NCBI RefSeq assembly: GCF_013408745.1
Contig: NZ_JACCBJ010000001.1
Location: 434,001-498,000 of the forward strand
Length of the DNA: 64,000 nt
Direction: 5' to 3'
Source: Leifsonia soli
GTDB taxonomy: Bacteria > Actinomycetota > Actinomycetes > Actinomycetales > Microbacteriaceae
The notes beneath the pieces were generated by a model. That model had not been told where the DNA came from. It worked only from the letters and a program-made list of their open reading frames with translations, and ran no database searches. Positions 39,617-48,634 of the stretch are shown one piece after another. The position numbers and the translations under genes are program-made. How positions within the stretch are numbered: position 1 is the first letter of the stretch; every line of letters starts with the position of its first letter.

Positions 39617-41707
39617 ATGTCGAGCACTCCGGGCCAGCAGACCCCCAGCGGCGAGGCGACCTCGGGCGAGGCGACCTCGGGCGAGGCGACCGCGGGCGAC
39701 GGCGCCCCGGCGCCGGTCCCGCGGGTCACGCCCCGCAGCGCCGTGCCCGTCCCGGGGCAGGCCCGCCCCATCCCGGCGCAGGCGAAGGGCGGCAGGTTCC
39801 GCCACTGGCTGCTCACCGGCCTGGTGGATGAGCGCGGTACCCAGCAGGGACCGCACGGCCGCAACCCCGAGCGCACGCACCCGTGGTGGCAGGTCATGTG
39901 CCTCACCGGCGTCGACTACTTCTCGACCCTCGGCTACCAGCCGGCCATCGCCGCGCTCGCCGCCGGCCTCATCTCGCCGTTCGCGACCCTGGTGCTCGTC
40001 GCCCTCACCCTGCTCGGGGCGCTGCCGGTGTACCGCCGGGTTGCGCGCGAGAGCTTCAAGGGCTCCGGCTCGATCGCCATGCTGGAGCGTCTGCTGCCGT
40101 GGTGGGCCGGCAAGCTGCTGGTGCTCGTCCTGCTCGGGTTCGCGGCGACCGACTTCATGATCACGATCACGCTGTCGGCGGCGGACGCCTCGGCGCACGC
40201 GATCGAGAACCCGTACTCGCCGGAGTGGTTCCACGGCAACAACGTGCTCATCACGCTGTTCCTGCTCGCACTCCTCGGCGCCGTCTTCCTCAAGGGCTTC
40301 AAGGAGGCGATCGGCATCGCGGTGGTGCTCGTCGCGGTCTACTTGGCGCTGAACGTCATCGTGGTGACCACCTCCATCGTGGAGGTGTTCCAGCACCCCA
40401 CCGCCGTCGACGACTGGTGGAGCGCGCTGTTCCGGCAGAACGGCGATCCGCTCGTCGTGGTGGGCATCGCGCTGATCGTGTTCCCGCGCCTGGCCCTGGG
40501 CCTCTCCGGCTTCGAGACCGGCGTCGCCGTCATGCCGCAGATCAAGGGCCGGCCGGACGACGACCCGGCCTACCCGAAGGGGCGCATCCGCGGCGCGGGG
40601 CGCCTGCTGACGACGGCGGCGATCATCATGAGCGTCTTCCTCATCACGTCGAGCTTCACGACGACGCTGCTCATCCCGCAGAAGGACTTCCAGCCCGGCG
40701 GCCCCGCGAACGGACGCGCGCTGGCGTACCTCGCGCACGAGTACCTCGGCAACGGGTTCGGCACGGTCTACGACATCAGCACGATCCTCATCCTGTGGTT
40801 CGCCGGAGCATCGGCCATGGCCGGTCTGCTCAACCTCGTTCCACGCTACCTGCCCCGCTACGGGATGGCGCCGCAGTGGGCGCGCGCGGTGCGTCCGCTC
40901 GTCCTGGTGTTCACGGCCATCGCGTTCCTCATCACCCTGGTGTTCGAGGCGAGCGTGGATGCGCAGGGCGGCGCATACGCGACGGGCGTCCTGGTGCTGA
41001 TCACCTCCGCATCCCTCGCGGTGACGCTGTCGGCCCGGCGGAAGCGGCAGCACAAGCGCATGGTCGCGTTCGGCGTGATCACGGCGATCTTCGTCTACAC
41101 GACGGTGGACAACATCATCGAGCGGCCGGACGGCCTGCGGATCGCGACGCTCTTCATCCTCGCGATCCTGGTCGTGTCCATCGTGTCGCGGATCGGCCGG
41201 TCGTTCCAGCTGCGCGCCACCTCCGTCACCTTCGACGTGACGGCGCTCGACTTCATCCTCGAAGACGCCGAGGAGGGCGAGATCCGCATCATCTCGCACG
41301 AGCCGGACGTCGACACGGACAAGGAGTACGCGCAGAAGAACAAGGACGAGCGGAAGTTCAGCCACATCCCGCAGCGGTCGCGCACCATCTTCCTCGAGGT
41401 GCTGCCGTCGGACTCCTCCGACTTCGAGGAGGACCTGGAGGTGCAGGGTGTCGTCAAGCACGGCTACCGGGTGCTGCAGGTGCGCAGCGGCAACGTGCCG
41501 AACACGATCGCGGCCGTGCTGCTCGAGATGCGCGACATCACCGGGGTGGTGCCGGCGATCTACTTCGAGTGGACGGAGGGCAACCCGATCTCGAACATGT
41601 TCCGCTACCTGATCACCGGCGTCGGCGAGGTCGCCCCGGTGACCCGCGAGGTGCTGCGGGAGGCCGAGAAGGACGTCAAGCGCCGGCCGCTCGTCCACGT
41701 GTCCTGA
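39617..41707 (+). CDS. APC-superfamily permease with long cytoplasmic C-terminus
   Basis: The 696-residue product has about 12 hydrophobic helices between residues 85 and 520, beginning with [20 protein letters not shown], and a soluble C-terminal domain of about 170 residues ending KRRPLVHVS. The N-terminal 60 residues are Pro/Thr/Gly rich and include a 5-residue repeat (SGEAT, three times). It belongs to actinobacterial amino-acid or K+ permease-like proteins of the APC superfamily; the substrate is not known. The ATG at 39617 is preferred to the ATG at 39599, because GGAAGGA lies 6 bases ahead. Its last 3 codons and stop form part of a 34-bp hairpin. Confidence 0.85.
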   Translation: MSSTPGQQTPSGEATSGEATSGEATAGDGAPAPVPRVTPRSAVPVPGQARPIPAQAKGGRFRHWLLTGLVDERGTQQGPHGRNPERTHPWWQVMCLTGVDYFSTLGYQPAIAALAAGLISPFATLVLVALTLLGALPVYRRVARESFKGSGSIAMLERLLPWWAGKLLVLVLLGFAATDFMITITLSAADASAHAIENPYSPEWFHGNNVLITLFLLALLGAVFLKGFKEAIGIAVVLVAVYLALNVIVVTTSIVEVFQHPTAVDDWWSALFRQNGDPLVVVGIALIVFPRLALGLSGFETGVAVMPQIKGRPDDDPAYPKGRIRGAGRLLTTAAIIMSVFLITSSFTTTLLIPQKDFQPGGPANGRALAYLAHEYLGNGFGTVYDISTILILWFAGASAMAGLLNLVPRYLPRYGMAPQWARAVRPLVLVFTAIAFLITLVFEASVDAQGGAYATGVLVLITSASLAVTLSARRKRQHKRMVAFGVITAIFVYTTVDNIIERPDGLRIATLFILAILVVSIVSRIGRSFQLRATSVTFDVTALDFILEDAEEGEIRIISHEPDVDTDKEYAQKNKDERKFSHIPQRSRTIFLEVLPSDSSDFEEDLEVQGVVKHGYRVLQVRSGNVPNTIAAVLLEMRDITGVVPAIYFEWTEGNPISNMFRYLITGVGEVAPVTREVLREAEKDVKRRPLVHVS

Positions 41708-41786
41708 GCCCCCGATTCGTCACGAATGGCGACCATTCGTCACGAATGGCGACCATTCGTGACGAATCGCGGGCTCAGGACACGTG
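41696..41786. repeat. Long hairpin that includes the permease stop codon
   Basis: Bases 41696-41729 pair with 41753-41786 (34 pairs, one mismatch). The left arm begins with CACGTGTCCTGAGCCC, which holds the last codons and TGA (41705-41707) of the permease. The loop contains the self-complementary ATTCGTCACGAAT. Confidence 0.95.
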
Positions 41787-41798
41787 CGCCCGAGCTAG

Positions 41799-41855
41799 CG
41801 ACTCGTCACGAACGGCGGTCATTCGTCACGAATGGTCGCCATTCGTGACGAATCG
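41799..41855. repeat. Second ATTCGTCACGAAT-type hairpin
   Basis: CGACTCGTCACGAACGGCG on the left pairs with CGCCATTCGTGACGAATCG on the right with two mismatches; ATTCGTCACGAAT lies in the loop. It follows the first hairpin by 12 bases. The remaining 45 bases before the next gene are a G/A-rich run (GAGAGGGAGA). Confidence 0.85.
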
Positions 41856-41900
41856 CGGCGGGTGGGGGGCGAGAGGGAGAGAGGGAGAGCGGGAGCGGGG

Positions 41901-42167
41901 CTATTCGACCGCGAACTCCAGCCAGGCGAGGCCCCGCAGGTCGAGGCAGAGCCGTCCGGCGCGCTCCGCGGCGACCGCCAGCACGTCGCCGCAGACCGAA
42001 CAGCGGACGACCAGCCCGTGCTCGTCCAGGTAGACGCGGCCGCGGGCGACGACCGACTCGTCGCCGCAGTTGCCGCAGCAGCCGACCGCGGTGGTGACGT
42101 CGGCCGCGAAGACCTCCGACAGCATCCCGGCCGCGGCGTTCCCGTCGAGGAAGTCCTGTTCCGTCAT
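41901..42167 (-). CDS. DUF6510-family zinc-ribbon protein
   Basis: An 88-residue protein with two Cys pairs, GCCGNCGDES (about 29-38) and RCSVCGDVL (about 55-63), which likely bind zinc. It starts EQDFLDGNAAAGMLSEVF and ends LCLDLRGLAWLEF, as in DUF6510. It is encoded last in a three-gene set with a flavin reductase (ATGA overlap) and a molybdenum oxidoreductase. It may assist assembly or electron transfer, but no function is known. Confidence 0.8.
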   Translation of the reverse strand: MTEQDFLDGNAAAGMLSEVFAADVTTAVGCCGNCGDESVVARGRVYLDEHGLVVRCSVCGDVLAVAAERAGRLCLDLRGLAWLEFAVE

Positions 42168-42931
42168 GGCGTGCCTCCGATGCCGCCGTAGCGTTCGGTG
42201 CGGATGCGCGCCGCCTCGTGACCCGCGTCGACGAGCCAGCCCGAGACCGCCTCGACGAACGGCGTGGAGCCGCAGATGAAGAAGGTGGGGGAGTCGGAGG
42301 CCGGGAGGGTGCGCTGCATGAGGCCTTCGGCGGTCAGGCGGGCGGGCGCGGGTGCGCCCTCTGGAGCCTGCCGCGTGTAGACGTAGTCGAGCTGGAGGGG
42401 CGCCACGGTGTCGGCGGCCAGCGCGGCGAGCTCGTCCGGGTAGTACCCGGAGGCGGGGGAGCGCAGCGAGTAGAGCATCCGGAACGGGGCGGCGCTCCCG
42501 GCGGCCGCGTGCGCCCGCGCCATCGACATGAGCGGGACGACGCCTGAGCCACCCGCGATCAACTGCACGGGGGAGGTGTCGCCGTCGCGCCAGACGAACC
42601 AGCCGCCCACCGGACCGCGCACCTCCAGCTGGTCGCCGTCGGCGAGCCCGCGCACCAGGTAGGGGGAGACCTCGCCGTCGGCGAGCTCCTCCACGGTCAG
42701 CTCCAGCTCGTCGTCCGGAAGCTCACGCGGTTCGAGCGCTCCCCGTCCGCCCCCGGAGGCGATCGAGTACGACCGCACCGCCTGGTAGCCGTCGGGCGCC
42801 GTCAACCGGATGTCGACGTGCTGCCCCGCGAGGTGGCCGTGCAATCCGGGGATGCGCAGCCGGATGGTGCGGGCCGTCGGGGTCTCCATCCGCGTGGCGA
42901 CGACGTCGGCCACCCGCCATACGCTGCTCAC
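42164..42931 (-). CDS. FAD-binding ferredoxin reductase-type oxidoreductase
   Basis: A 255-residue flavin reductase of the ferredoxin-NADP reductase fold. The FAD site is VRSYSIASGGG (about 57-67), the NAD(P) site is LIAGGSGVVPLMSMARAHA (about 121-139), and the C-terminal cofactor strand is FFICGSTPFVEAVSGWL. No 2Fe-2S domain is fused. The GTG overlaps the stop of the YedY-like molybdenum enzyme gene (GTGA), so this is its probable electron partner. The next, DUF6510 gene overlaps its stop. Confidence 0.88.
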   Translation of the reverse strand: MSSVWRVADVVATRMETPTARTIRLRIPGLHGHLAGQHVDIRLTAPDGYQAVRSYSIASGGGRGALEPRELPDDELELTVEELADGEVSPYLVRGLADGDQLEVRGPVGGWFVWRDGDTSPVQLIAGGSGVVPLMSMARAHAAAGSAAPFRMLYSLRSPASGYYPDELAALAADTVAPLQLDYVYTRQAPEGAPAPARLTAEGLMQRTLPASDSPTFFICGSTPFVEAVSGWLVDAGHEAARIRTERYGGIGGTP

Positions 42932-43521
42932 CAGTAGCGCTGTTCCTTCCAGGGGTCGCCGTACATGTTGTAGCCGTTCTGCTCCCAGAAGCCGGGCTGG
43001 TCCTGCGGGAGCATCTGCAGCCCGTTGACCCACTTGGCGCTCTTCCAGAAGTACAGGTGCGGAACGAGCAGCCGGGCCGGACCGCCGTGCTCGGGGTCGA
43101 GGTCCTTGCCGTCGAAGCTGTGCGCGACCCATGCCTTGCCGCCGAGCAGGTCGGCGAGCGGCACGTTGGTCGTGTAGCCGCCGTAGCTGTGCGCCATCGT
43201 GTACTCGAACGAGGTGTCGACATCGGCGAACAGCGTGTCGAGGGCGACGCCCCGCCAGGAGGTGCCGAGCTTCGACCAGCTGGTCACGCAGTGGATGTCG
43301 GTGCTCACGTCCTCCTGCGGGAGCGCGAGGAACTCGTCCCAGCTCCAGCGGTGAACCTGGCCCTTCTCGGTGGTGATGGTGAACGCCCAGTCGTCCTTGG
43401 CGATGCGGGGCGTCGGCCCGGCCGAGAGCACCGGGAAGCCCTCGGTCAGGTACTGACCGGGTGGCAGGCGGGGGTCGTCGGACCTGCGACGGCCCAGAAA
43501 GCCGGAGGAGATGATTCCCAT
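42928..43521 (-). CDS. Sulfite oxidase-like molybdopterin oxidoreductase (YedY/MsrP-type fold)
   Basis: A 197-residue cytoplasmic enzyme with the SUOX molybdopterin fold. The molybdenum-ligand Cys is in DIHCVTSWSKLG (Cys78), followed by WRGVALDTLFADVD, SYGGYTTNVPLADLLGGKAW, ARLLVPHLYFWKSAKWV and the C-terminal FWEQNGYNMYGDPWKEQRYW. There is no Tat signal, unlike MsrP. TAAGCT lies 6 bases before the ATG. The gene is divergent from moaA and co-translated with a flavin reductase. Physiological substrate unknown. Confidence 0.9.
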   Translation of the reverse strand: MGIISSGFLGRRRSDDPRLPPGQYLTEGFPVLSAGPTPRIAKDDWAFTITTEKGQVHRWSWDEFLALPQEDVSTDIHCVTSWSKLGTSWRGVALDTLFADVDTSFEYTMAHSYGGYTTNVPLADLLGGKAWVAHSFDGKDLDPEHGGPARLLVPHLYFWKSAKWVNGLQMLPQDQPGFWEQNGYNMYGDPWKEQRYW

Positions 43522-43600
43522 GGGGGCAGCTTATTGCCGTGCGTGCCTCCGGGTCTACGACGGGCTCGGTGTTGACGGGCGGGCGGTCTAGGGTGAAGTC

Positions 43601-44692
43601 ATGACCGCCGTCAACCTGGGGCTCCCGCTGAGTGCGCAGCGCCAGGCCGCGCCGCCGACGGTCCCCGACACCGCGGGGCGGCCCGAGCATCCCGGCCTCC
43701 TCGACCGGTTCGGGCGTGTCGCCCGCGATCTGCGCGTCTCGGTGACCGAGAAGTGCTCGCTGCGCTGCACGTACTGCATGCCGGCGGAAGGTCTGCCCGC
43801 GATCCCGCGCGACGACCTGCTCAGCGCGACCGAGATCGCGCGGCTGGTCGGCATCGGGGTCCGCGACCTGGGGGTGCGCGAGGTGCGGTTCACCGGCGGG
43901 GAGCCGCTGATGCGCGCCGACCTCGCCGAGATCATCGGCCGCTCGGCGGCGGTCGCCCCCGGAGTGGACCTGTCGATCACGACCAACGGCATCGGGCTGG
44001 ACCACCGCATCCGGTCGCTGGTAGACGCCGGCCTCACGCGCGTCAACGTCTCGCTCGACACCGTCGACCGCGAGCACTTCGCCCGCCTCACCCGGCGCGA
44101 CCGGCTTCCGGCGGTGCTCGCGGGCATCCACGCCGCGCACGCGGCGGGGCTCACTCCGCTGAAGCTCAACGCCGTGATGATGCGCGACACGCTCGACGAC
44201 GCGGCCGACCTCCTCGCCTGGGCGCTGGAGAACGGCTGCCGGCTGCGGTTCATCGAGCAGATGCCGCTCGACGCGGACCGGTCCTGGCTGCGCGAGAACA
44301 TGGTGTCGGCCGAGGAGCTGCTCTCGGTGCTCGGCGAGCGCTTCACCCTCATCGAGGCGGGTCGCGACGACCCGCACGCCCCCGCCGAGGAGTGGCTCGT
44401 CGACGGCTGGACGGTGGATGGGCTCCCCGCCACGGTCGGGATCATCGCGTCGGTGACGCGCTCCTTCTGCTCGGCCTGCGACCGCACCAGGATCACCGCG
44501 GAGGGCACCGTCCGCTCGTGCCTGTTCGGCGACGACGAGACCGACCTCCGCGGACTGCTCCGCGGCGGTGCCGACGACGCCGAGATCGCCCGATGGTGGC
44601 GAGCGGCGATGTGGGGCAAGCAGGCCGGTCACGGGATGGACGCGGCCGGGTTCGCCCCGCCGGTGCGGAGCATGGGGGCGATCGGTGGCTGA
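43601..44692 (+). CDS. moaA: GTP 3',8-cyclase MoaA
   Basis: A radical-SAM enzyme for the first step of molybdopterin synthesis. The 363-residue product has the SAM cluster [17 protein letters not shown] (Cys52, 56, 59), the C-terminal cluster [20 protein letters not shown] and the terminal Gly-Gly needed for activity. TAGGGT lies 6 bases before the ATG, so the mRNA is probably leaderless, and no Moco riboswitch is present. moaD begins inside its end (8-base overlap). The second reaction partner, MoaC, is encoded on the other strand 5 kb away as a fusion. Confidence 0.97.
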   Translation: MTAVNLGLPLSAQRQAAPPTVPDTAGRPEHPGLLDRFGRVARDLRVSVTEKCSLRCTYCMPAEGLPAIPRDDLLSATEIARLVGIGVRDLGVREVRFTGGEPLMRADLAEIIGRSAAVAPGVDLSITTNGIGLDHRIRSLVDAGLTRVNVSLDTVDREHFARLTRRDRLPAVLAGIHAAHAAGLTPLKLNAVMMRDTLDDAADLLAWALENGCRLRFIEQMPLDADRSWLRENMVSAEELLSVLGERFTLIEAGRDDPHAPAEEWLVDGWTVDGLPATVGIIASVTRSFCSACDRTRITAEGTVRSCLFGDDETDLRGLLRGGADDAEIARWWRAAMWGKQAGHGMDAAGFAPPVRSMGAIGG

Positions 44693-44930
44693 GGTGCTCG
44701 TGCGCTACTTCGCCGCGGCCGAGGAGGCCGCCGGACGACCGGAGGAGCGCGTCGAGGTCGCGGATGCGACGGTCGGAGGGCTGCAGGCCGAGCTCGTCGC
44801 CCGTTACGGCGAGCCGATGGAGCGCGTCGTGCGCTCCGGCTCGTTCCTGGTCGGCGGGGTCGTCTCGCGCGATCCGTCCCGCGAACTCACGGCCACCGTC
44901 GACGTCCTCCCCCCGTTCGCCGGCGGCTGA
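44685..44930 (+). CDS. moaD: Molybdopterin synthase sulfur carrier subunit MoaD
   Basis: An 81-residue ubiquitin-like protein ending in Gly-Gly (VLPPFAGG), the thiocarboxylate site. It has [15 protein letters not shown] at the start and [15 protein letters not shown] in the middle. The GTG start overlaps the last codons of moaA. Its partner MoaE is encoded at 48221-48634 and its activating enzyme at 50970-52100. A stop-adjacent palindrome of the GTCGAG family lies between this gene and the convergent modC. Confidence 0.92.
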   Translation: MAEVLVRYFAAAEEAAGRPEERVEVADATVGGLQAELVARYGEPMERVVRSGSFLVGGVVSRDPSRELTATVDVLPPFAGG

Positions 44931-44964
44931 CCCCCGCCCTCACCCGCCCACCCGCTCACCCTCC

Positions 44965-45039
44965 CACACCGTCGAGTCCGCGATCTTTGCACGGTTTCGG
45001 GCGCCCGAGCGTGCAAAGATCGCGGACTCGACGGTGGGG
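44965..45039. repeat. Stop-adjacent palindrome, GTCGAGTCCGC family, copy 5
   Basis: The most perfect copy: the 27-base left arm CACCGTCGAGTCCGCGATCT + TTGCACG (44967-44993) is fully complementary to the right arm ending ACTCGACGGTG (45009-45036). The right end abuts the TGA of modC (45040-45042) with no gap. It stands between convergent moaD and modC. Confidence 0.95.
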
Positions 45040-46122
45040 TCAGGCGGGGTAGACGGTCACGGCGGAGGGCGGGACGTCGAGGGTCACGCGGTCGCCGATG
45101 CGCAGGCGGAGGTCGGCCACGTCGGCGGGCGGCACCAGCGCGTCGAGGCGGTCGGTGCGGACCCGGACGAGGTCGGCCTGCGGCTCGAGGCCGGTGACGA
45201 TCGCGGGGATGCGGTCGGGGCGGTCCGCGTCCGTGACGCGCTCGGGGCGGTCCGCGTCCGTGACGCGGGTCGACCCTGCGCCCGCCAGCACACGAACGGC
45301 GGACGGGCGCACCGCCGCCAGCGCCGGAGCACCCACCGGAACGGCCGCGACGGCGGTGGCGCGCAGCCGCATCCCGTCGCCCGTCTCGATGCCCTCGGCC
45401 GTCCGGGCGCCCGTCAGCAGCGTCAGCCCGGAGAGCTCGGCGGTGAAGGGATGCCGTGGCCGCTCGAGCACCTGCCGCATCGGTCCCTGCTCCACCACGC
45501 GGCCCGCGTGCATGACCGCGACGCGGTCGGCGAGGAGGTACGCGTCCAGCGCGTCGTGGGTGACGAGGACCGTCGTGCGTCCGGCCAGCACGCCGGCCAG
45601 CGTTCCCCTGAGTTCGGCGGCGACCCCCACATCCAGCGCCGACAGCGGCTCGTCGAGCAGCAGCAGCCGGGGCTCAGCGGCGAGCGCCCGCGCGACGGCG
45701 GCCCGCTGCGCCTGCCCCCCGGAGAGCTCGGAAGGGCGCCGGTCGGCGAACTCCGCGGTGGCCGTCCTCCGCATCCACTCGTCCGCCCGGTCCGCCGCCT
45801 CGGCGCGGGTGGCGCCCGCCGACCGCGGCCCGAAGGCCACGTTCTCGCGGACGCTGAGGTGCGGGAAGAGCAGTGCGTCCTGCGCGAGCAGCGCGACGCC
45901 GCGGAGGTGCGGCGGCCGCCAGTCTCGGGGGAGGTCGAACAGGGTCTCGTCGCCGAGCGTCGCCCGGCCGTCGTCCGGGCGGAGCAGGCCGGCCAGCATG
46001 CCGAGCACCGTCGACTTCCCCGCGCCGTTGGGGCCGAGCAGAGCGAGGGTCTCGCCGTCGGCGACGGAGAGCTCGACGGCGACGTCCCGTGCCGCGAGCG
46101 ACGCGGCCAGCCGGAGGCTCAT
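45040..46122 (-). CDS. modC: Molybdate ABC transporter ATP-binding protein
   Basis: A 360-residue ATPase. Walker A is [20 protein letters not shown] (about 29-48), the Q-loop [12 protein letters not shown], the signature [16 protein letters not shown], Walker [14 protein letters not shown] and the switch His in VTHDALDA. The C-terminal part is a TOBE domain ([14 protein letters not shown]). The linker contains a 9-residue unit RVTDADRP[ED] repeated twice by a 27-bp duplication. The ATG overlaps the modB stop. A stop-adjacent palindrome follows directly. Confidence 0.95.
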   Translation of the reverse strand: MSLRLAASLAARDVAVELSVADGETLALLGPNGAGKSTVLGMLAGLLRPDDGRATLGDETLFDLPRDWRPPHLRGVALLAQDALLFPHLSVRENVAFGPRSAGATRAEAADRADEWMRRTATAEFADRRPSELSGGQAQRAAVARALAAEPRLLLLDEPLSALDVGVAAELRGTLAGVLAGRTTVLVTHDALDAYLLADRVAVMHAGRVVEQGPMRQVLERPRHPFTAELSGLTLLTGARTAEGIETGDGMRLRATAVAAVPVGAPALAAVRPSAVRVLAGAGSTRVTDADRPERVTDADRPDRIPAIVTGLEPQADLVRVRTDRLDALVPPADVADLRLRIGDRVTLDVPPSAVTVYPA

Positions 46123-46934
46123 GCCGTCCGCTGCCGGGCGTCGGCGTCGGTGCCCGCCCGCCGCGGGCGGAGGCCCTCGCCGGCTCCGTGGGCGACGGCC
46201 ACGACGGCGATCGCGACGGCCACCAGGACGAGCGAGAGCGCGACGGCCGCATCCGGATCGGTCTCGCGCTGCAGGTAGATCTCCAGCGGCAGCGTTCTGG
46301 TCACCCCCTGCAGGCTGCCGGCGAAGGTCAGGGTCGCGCCGAACTCGCCGAGCGCCCGCGCGAACGACAGGATCGACCCGGAGACGATCGCCGGCAGCAC
46401 CAGCGGCAGCGTCACCCGGAACAGGACGGTGGACGGCCGGGCGCCGAGCGTCGCCGCCACCGCCTCGTAGCGCTCGCCGGCCGAGCGCAGTGCGCCCTCC
46501 AGGCTCAGCACGAGGAAGGGGAGCGCGACGAACGTCTGCGCGATCACCACGGCGGGCGTCGAGAAGGCGACATCGATGGCGCCGCCGAGCAGGCCGCGGC
46601 GGCCGTACAGCGCGAGCAGCGCCAGGCCGCCGACGACCGGCGGCAGCACGAGCGGCAGCAGGACGACGGCGCGCACGACGCGGCGCCCGGCGAACGGCAC
46701 CCGGGCGAGCACGACCGCCATCGGGACGCCGAGCACCAGGCAGCCGGCCGTGGCCAGCAGCGATGTCCGCAGGCTGAGGAGCAGCGCATCCACCGACGAC
46801 GGCGACGTGATGAGCGGGAGGAAGTGCGCCCAGTCGACGCGCGCGGCCATCGCGACCAGCGGGAGCACGATGAACAGGCCGCCGAGGGCGGCGACCACCA
46901 CGATCCACCGCGGAACGCCCAGCCGCGCGCTCAT
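46119..46934 (-). CDS. modB: Molybdate ABC transporter permease
   Basis: A 271-residue membrane protein with six hydrophobic helices. The ABC-permease EAA loop is [20 protein letters not shown] (about 150-170), which touches Mod[21 protein letters not shown] and [15 protein letters not shown] are typical of ModB. The start is 19 bases downstream of modA and the end overlaps modC (ATGA). The basic C-terminal tail lacks structure. Confidence 0.95.
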   Translation of the reverse strand: MSARLGVPRWIVVVAALGGLFIVLPLVAMAARVDWAHFLPLITSPSSVDALLLSLRTSLLATAGCLVLGVPMAVVLARVPFAGRRVVRAVVLLPLVLPPVVGGLALLALYGRRGLLGGAIDVAFSTPAVVIAQTFVALPFLVLSLEGALRSAGERYEAVAATLGARPSTVLFRVTLPLVLPAIVSGSILSFARALGEFGATLTFAGSLQGVTRTLPLEIYLQRETDPDAAVALSLVLVAVAIAVVAVAHGAGEGLRPRRAGTDADARQRTA

Positions 46935-46953
46935 CGCGTCGGCACCTCCGCGG

Positions 46954-47784
46954 TCACGGTGCCCCGAATCCGGCGGCGGAGAGCACCCGGCGCCCCTCGG
47001 GTCCGGTGACGAAGGCGACGAACGCCTTCGCCCCCGGGGCGTTCGGTGCGTGCGCCACCGCGGTGATCGGGTAGACGTTGACCGTCTTCGCCGCCTCCGG
47101 GAACGGCACGGACCCCACGGCCGAGCCTGCGCCCTTCACGTCGGTGGCGTAGACGATCCCGGCGTCCGCCTCTCCCGAGGTCACCTTGCCGAGGACGTCC
47201 GTCACCGAGGACTCCTGGCTCACCGGCGTCAGGGTCACGCCGGCCGATGCCTCGACCTTCGCGGTGGCGGCGCCGCACGGCACCTGGGGCGCACAGACCA
47301 CCGTCTTGACGCCGGGGGAGGCGAGGTCGGCGAAGCCGGTGATGTGAGCCGGATTGCCGCGCGGCACGGCGATGGCGAGCACGTTCGTGGCGAAGTCGAC
47401 GGGGGAGCCGCTGACGACCTGCGCATCCACCGCCTTGGCCATGTTCGCCTCGTCGGCCGAGGCGAACACGTCCGCCGGGGCGCCCGCGGCCAGCTGCGAG
47501 ACCAGGTCGGAGGAGCCGGCGAACGAGAAGGTCACGGTCGTTCCGGGATGCGCCGCCTCGAACCGCCTGCCGAGCTCGGTGAACGTCTTCGTGAGCGAGG
47601 CGGCGGCGAAGACGGTCACGGTGCCGGTCACATCCGCGGACGAAGGCGTGGAGGACGGGAGGGATGCGGCAGGGCCGCTGCAGCCGGAGAGGGCCAGGAG
47701 GGCGGCGGTCAGGGCGGCGGCGGTCACCGCCGTCACGCGGGCGCGGCGGTCGCGACGCGCGGAGCGGGGCGGGAGCGCCGTCAT
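46954..47784 (-). CDS. modA: Molybdate-binding lipoprotein
   Basis: A 276-residue periplasmic-type binding protein, exported and lipid-anchored. The signal peptide after [18 protein letters not shown] ends in the lipobox LSGC (Cys35). The mature part has [40 protein letters not shown] and [14 protein letters not shown], which hold the oxyanion-binding Ser residues typical of ModA. The ATG overlaps the stop of the HTH-Mop regulator gene (ATGA). It supplies molybdate for the cofactor genes nearby. Confidence 0.95.
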   Translation of the reverse strand: MTALPPRSARRDRRARVTAVTAAALTAALLALSGCSGPAASLPSSTPSSADVTGTVTVFAAASLTKTFTELGRRFEAAHPGTTVTFSFAGSSDLVSQLAAGAPADVFASADEANMAKAVDAQVVSGSPVDFATNVLAIAVPRGNPAHITGFADLASPGVKTVVCAPQVPCGAATAKVEASAGVTLTPVSQESSVTDVLGKVTSGEADAGIVYATDVKGAGSAVGSVPFPEAAKTVNVYPITAVAHAPNAPGAKAFVAFVTGPEGRRVLSAAGFGAP

Positions 47785-48185
47785 CGGGCGACCGCCGGAG
47801 CCTCGACGATGACATTCGTCGCCTTGATGACGGCCACCGCGACCGATCCGGGTTCGAGGCCCAGCTCGCGCAGCGCTTCGCTGCTGATGAGCGAGACGAC
47901 CCGGTGCGGGCCGCACTGCAGCTCGACCTGGGCCATCACGCGGTCCATCACGATGCCGGTGACGAGCCCGACGAAGCGGTTGCGCGCCGAGCCCGCGACG
48001 CCCGAGGGGTCGCCCGGCAGCACGGCGTTCTGCTTGGCGAGCTGCGCGAGCTCCAGGCCGTCGACGACCGTGCGGCCCGACTCGTCCTTCGCGCTTCCGA
48101 GCACGCCTCCGTCGATCCAGCGGCGCACGGTGTCGTCGCTCACACCGAGGTAGAGCGCGGCGTCTTTGATCCGAATCTGCGGCAT
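47781..48185 (-). CDS. HTH plus single Mop (TOBE) domain regulator
   Basis: A 134-residue protein with an excisionase/MerR-like HTH (IRIKDAALYLGVSDDTVRRW, about 4-23) joined to one molybdate-binding Mop domain (SARNRFVGLVTGIVMDRVMA, VELQCGPHRVVSLIS, LGLEPGSVAVAVIKATNVIV). It is a short alternative to ModE. The most likely role is sensing molybdate and controlling modABC, which overlaps its stop codon. TAGGAT is 7 bases before the ATG at 48185, so it may be leaderless; ATG 48194 is an alternative. Confidence 0.88.
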   Translation of the reverse strand: MPQIRIKDAALYLGVSDDTVRRWIDGGVLGSAKDESGRTVVDGLELAQLAKQNAVLPGDPSGVAGSARNRFVGLVTGIVMDRVMAQVELQCGPHRVVSLISSEALRELGLEPGSVAVAVIKATNVIVEAPAVAR

Positions 48186-48220
48186 GGATCTCATCCTATG
48201 ACCGCAGATGCGGAAGCGGG

Positions 48221-48634
48221 CTACAGGCCGACCCACTCCGAATCGCCGTCGGTGAAGTGCTGACGCTTCCAAATGGGCACGCGGGCCTTGATGATCTCGA
48301 CCAGTTCGGCGCAGGCGGCGAAGGCCTCGGCCCGGTGCGGGGCGGCGACCGCGGCGATCAGCGCGAGGTCGCCGATGGTGAGCGACCCGACGCGATGCTG
48401 CGCGGCGACCCGCAGTCCCGTGGTCCGCGCGACCTCCTCGCAACATTCGCGGAGGAACGTCTCCGCCTCAGGATGCGCGCGGTAGTCGAGCGAGACGACG
48501 CCCTTTCCGCCGTCGTGGTCGCGCACGATGCCCTGGAACGACACGACGGCACCGGCGTCGGAACGCCACACGAACTCGTCGACGGTCGAGGGGTCGAGGG
48601 GGTCGCCCGTGACGGCGGCCAGGATGTCGCTCAT
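48221..48634 (-). CDS. moaE: Molybdopterin synthase catalytic subunit MoaE
   Basis: A 137-residue protein that inserts sulfur from MoaD thiocarboxylate into precursor Z. Visible are AGAVVSFQGIVRDHDGGKGV, LDYRAHPEAETFLRECCEEV, HRVGSLTIGDLALIAAVAAP and the active-site Lys region IIKARVPIWKRQHFTDGDSE. The ATG overlaps the moaC-moaB stop (ATGA). MoaD, its partner, is encoded on the other strand at 44685. Confidence 0.96.
   Translation of the reverse strand: MSDILAAVTGDPLDPSTVDEFVWRSDAGAVVSFQGIVRDHDGGKGVVSLDYRAHPEAETFLRECCEEVARTTGLRVAAQHRVGSLTIGDLALIAAVAAPHRAEAFAACAELVEIIKARVPIWKRQHFTDGDSEWVGL

Noticed and set aside
43522..43600. Moco riboswitch upstream of moaA
   Set aside because: The gap to the divergent gene is only 79 bases and a leaderless -10 lies 6 bases from the ATG, leaving no room for an aptamer.
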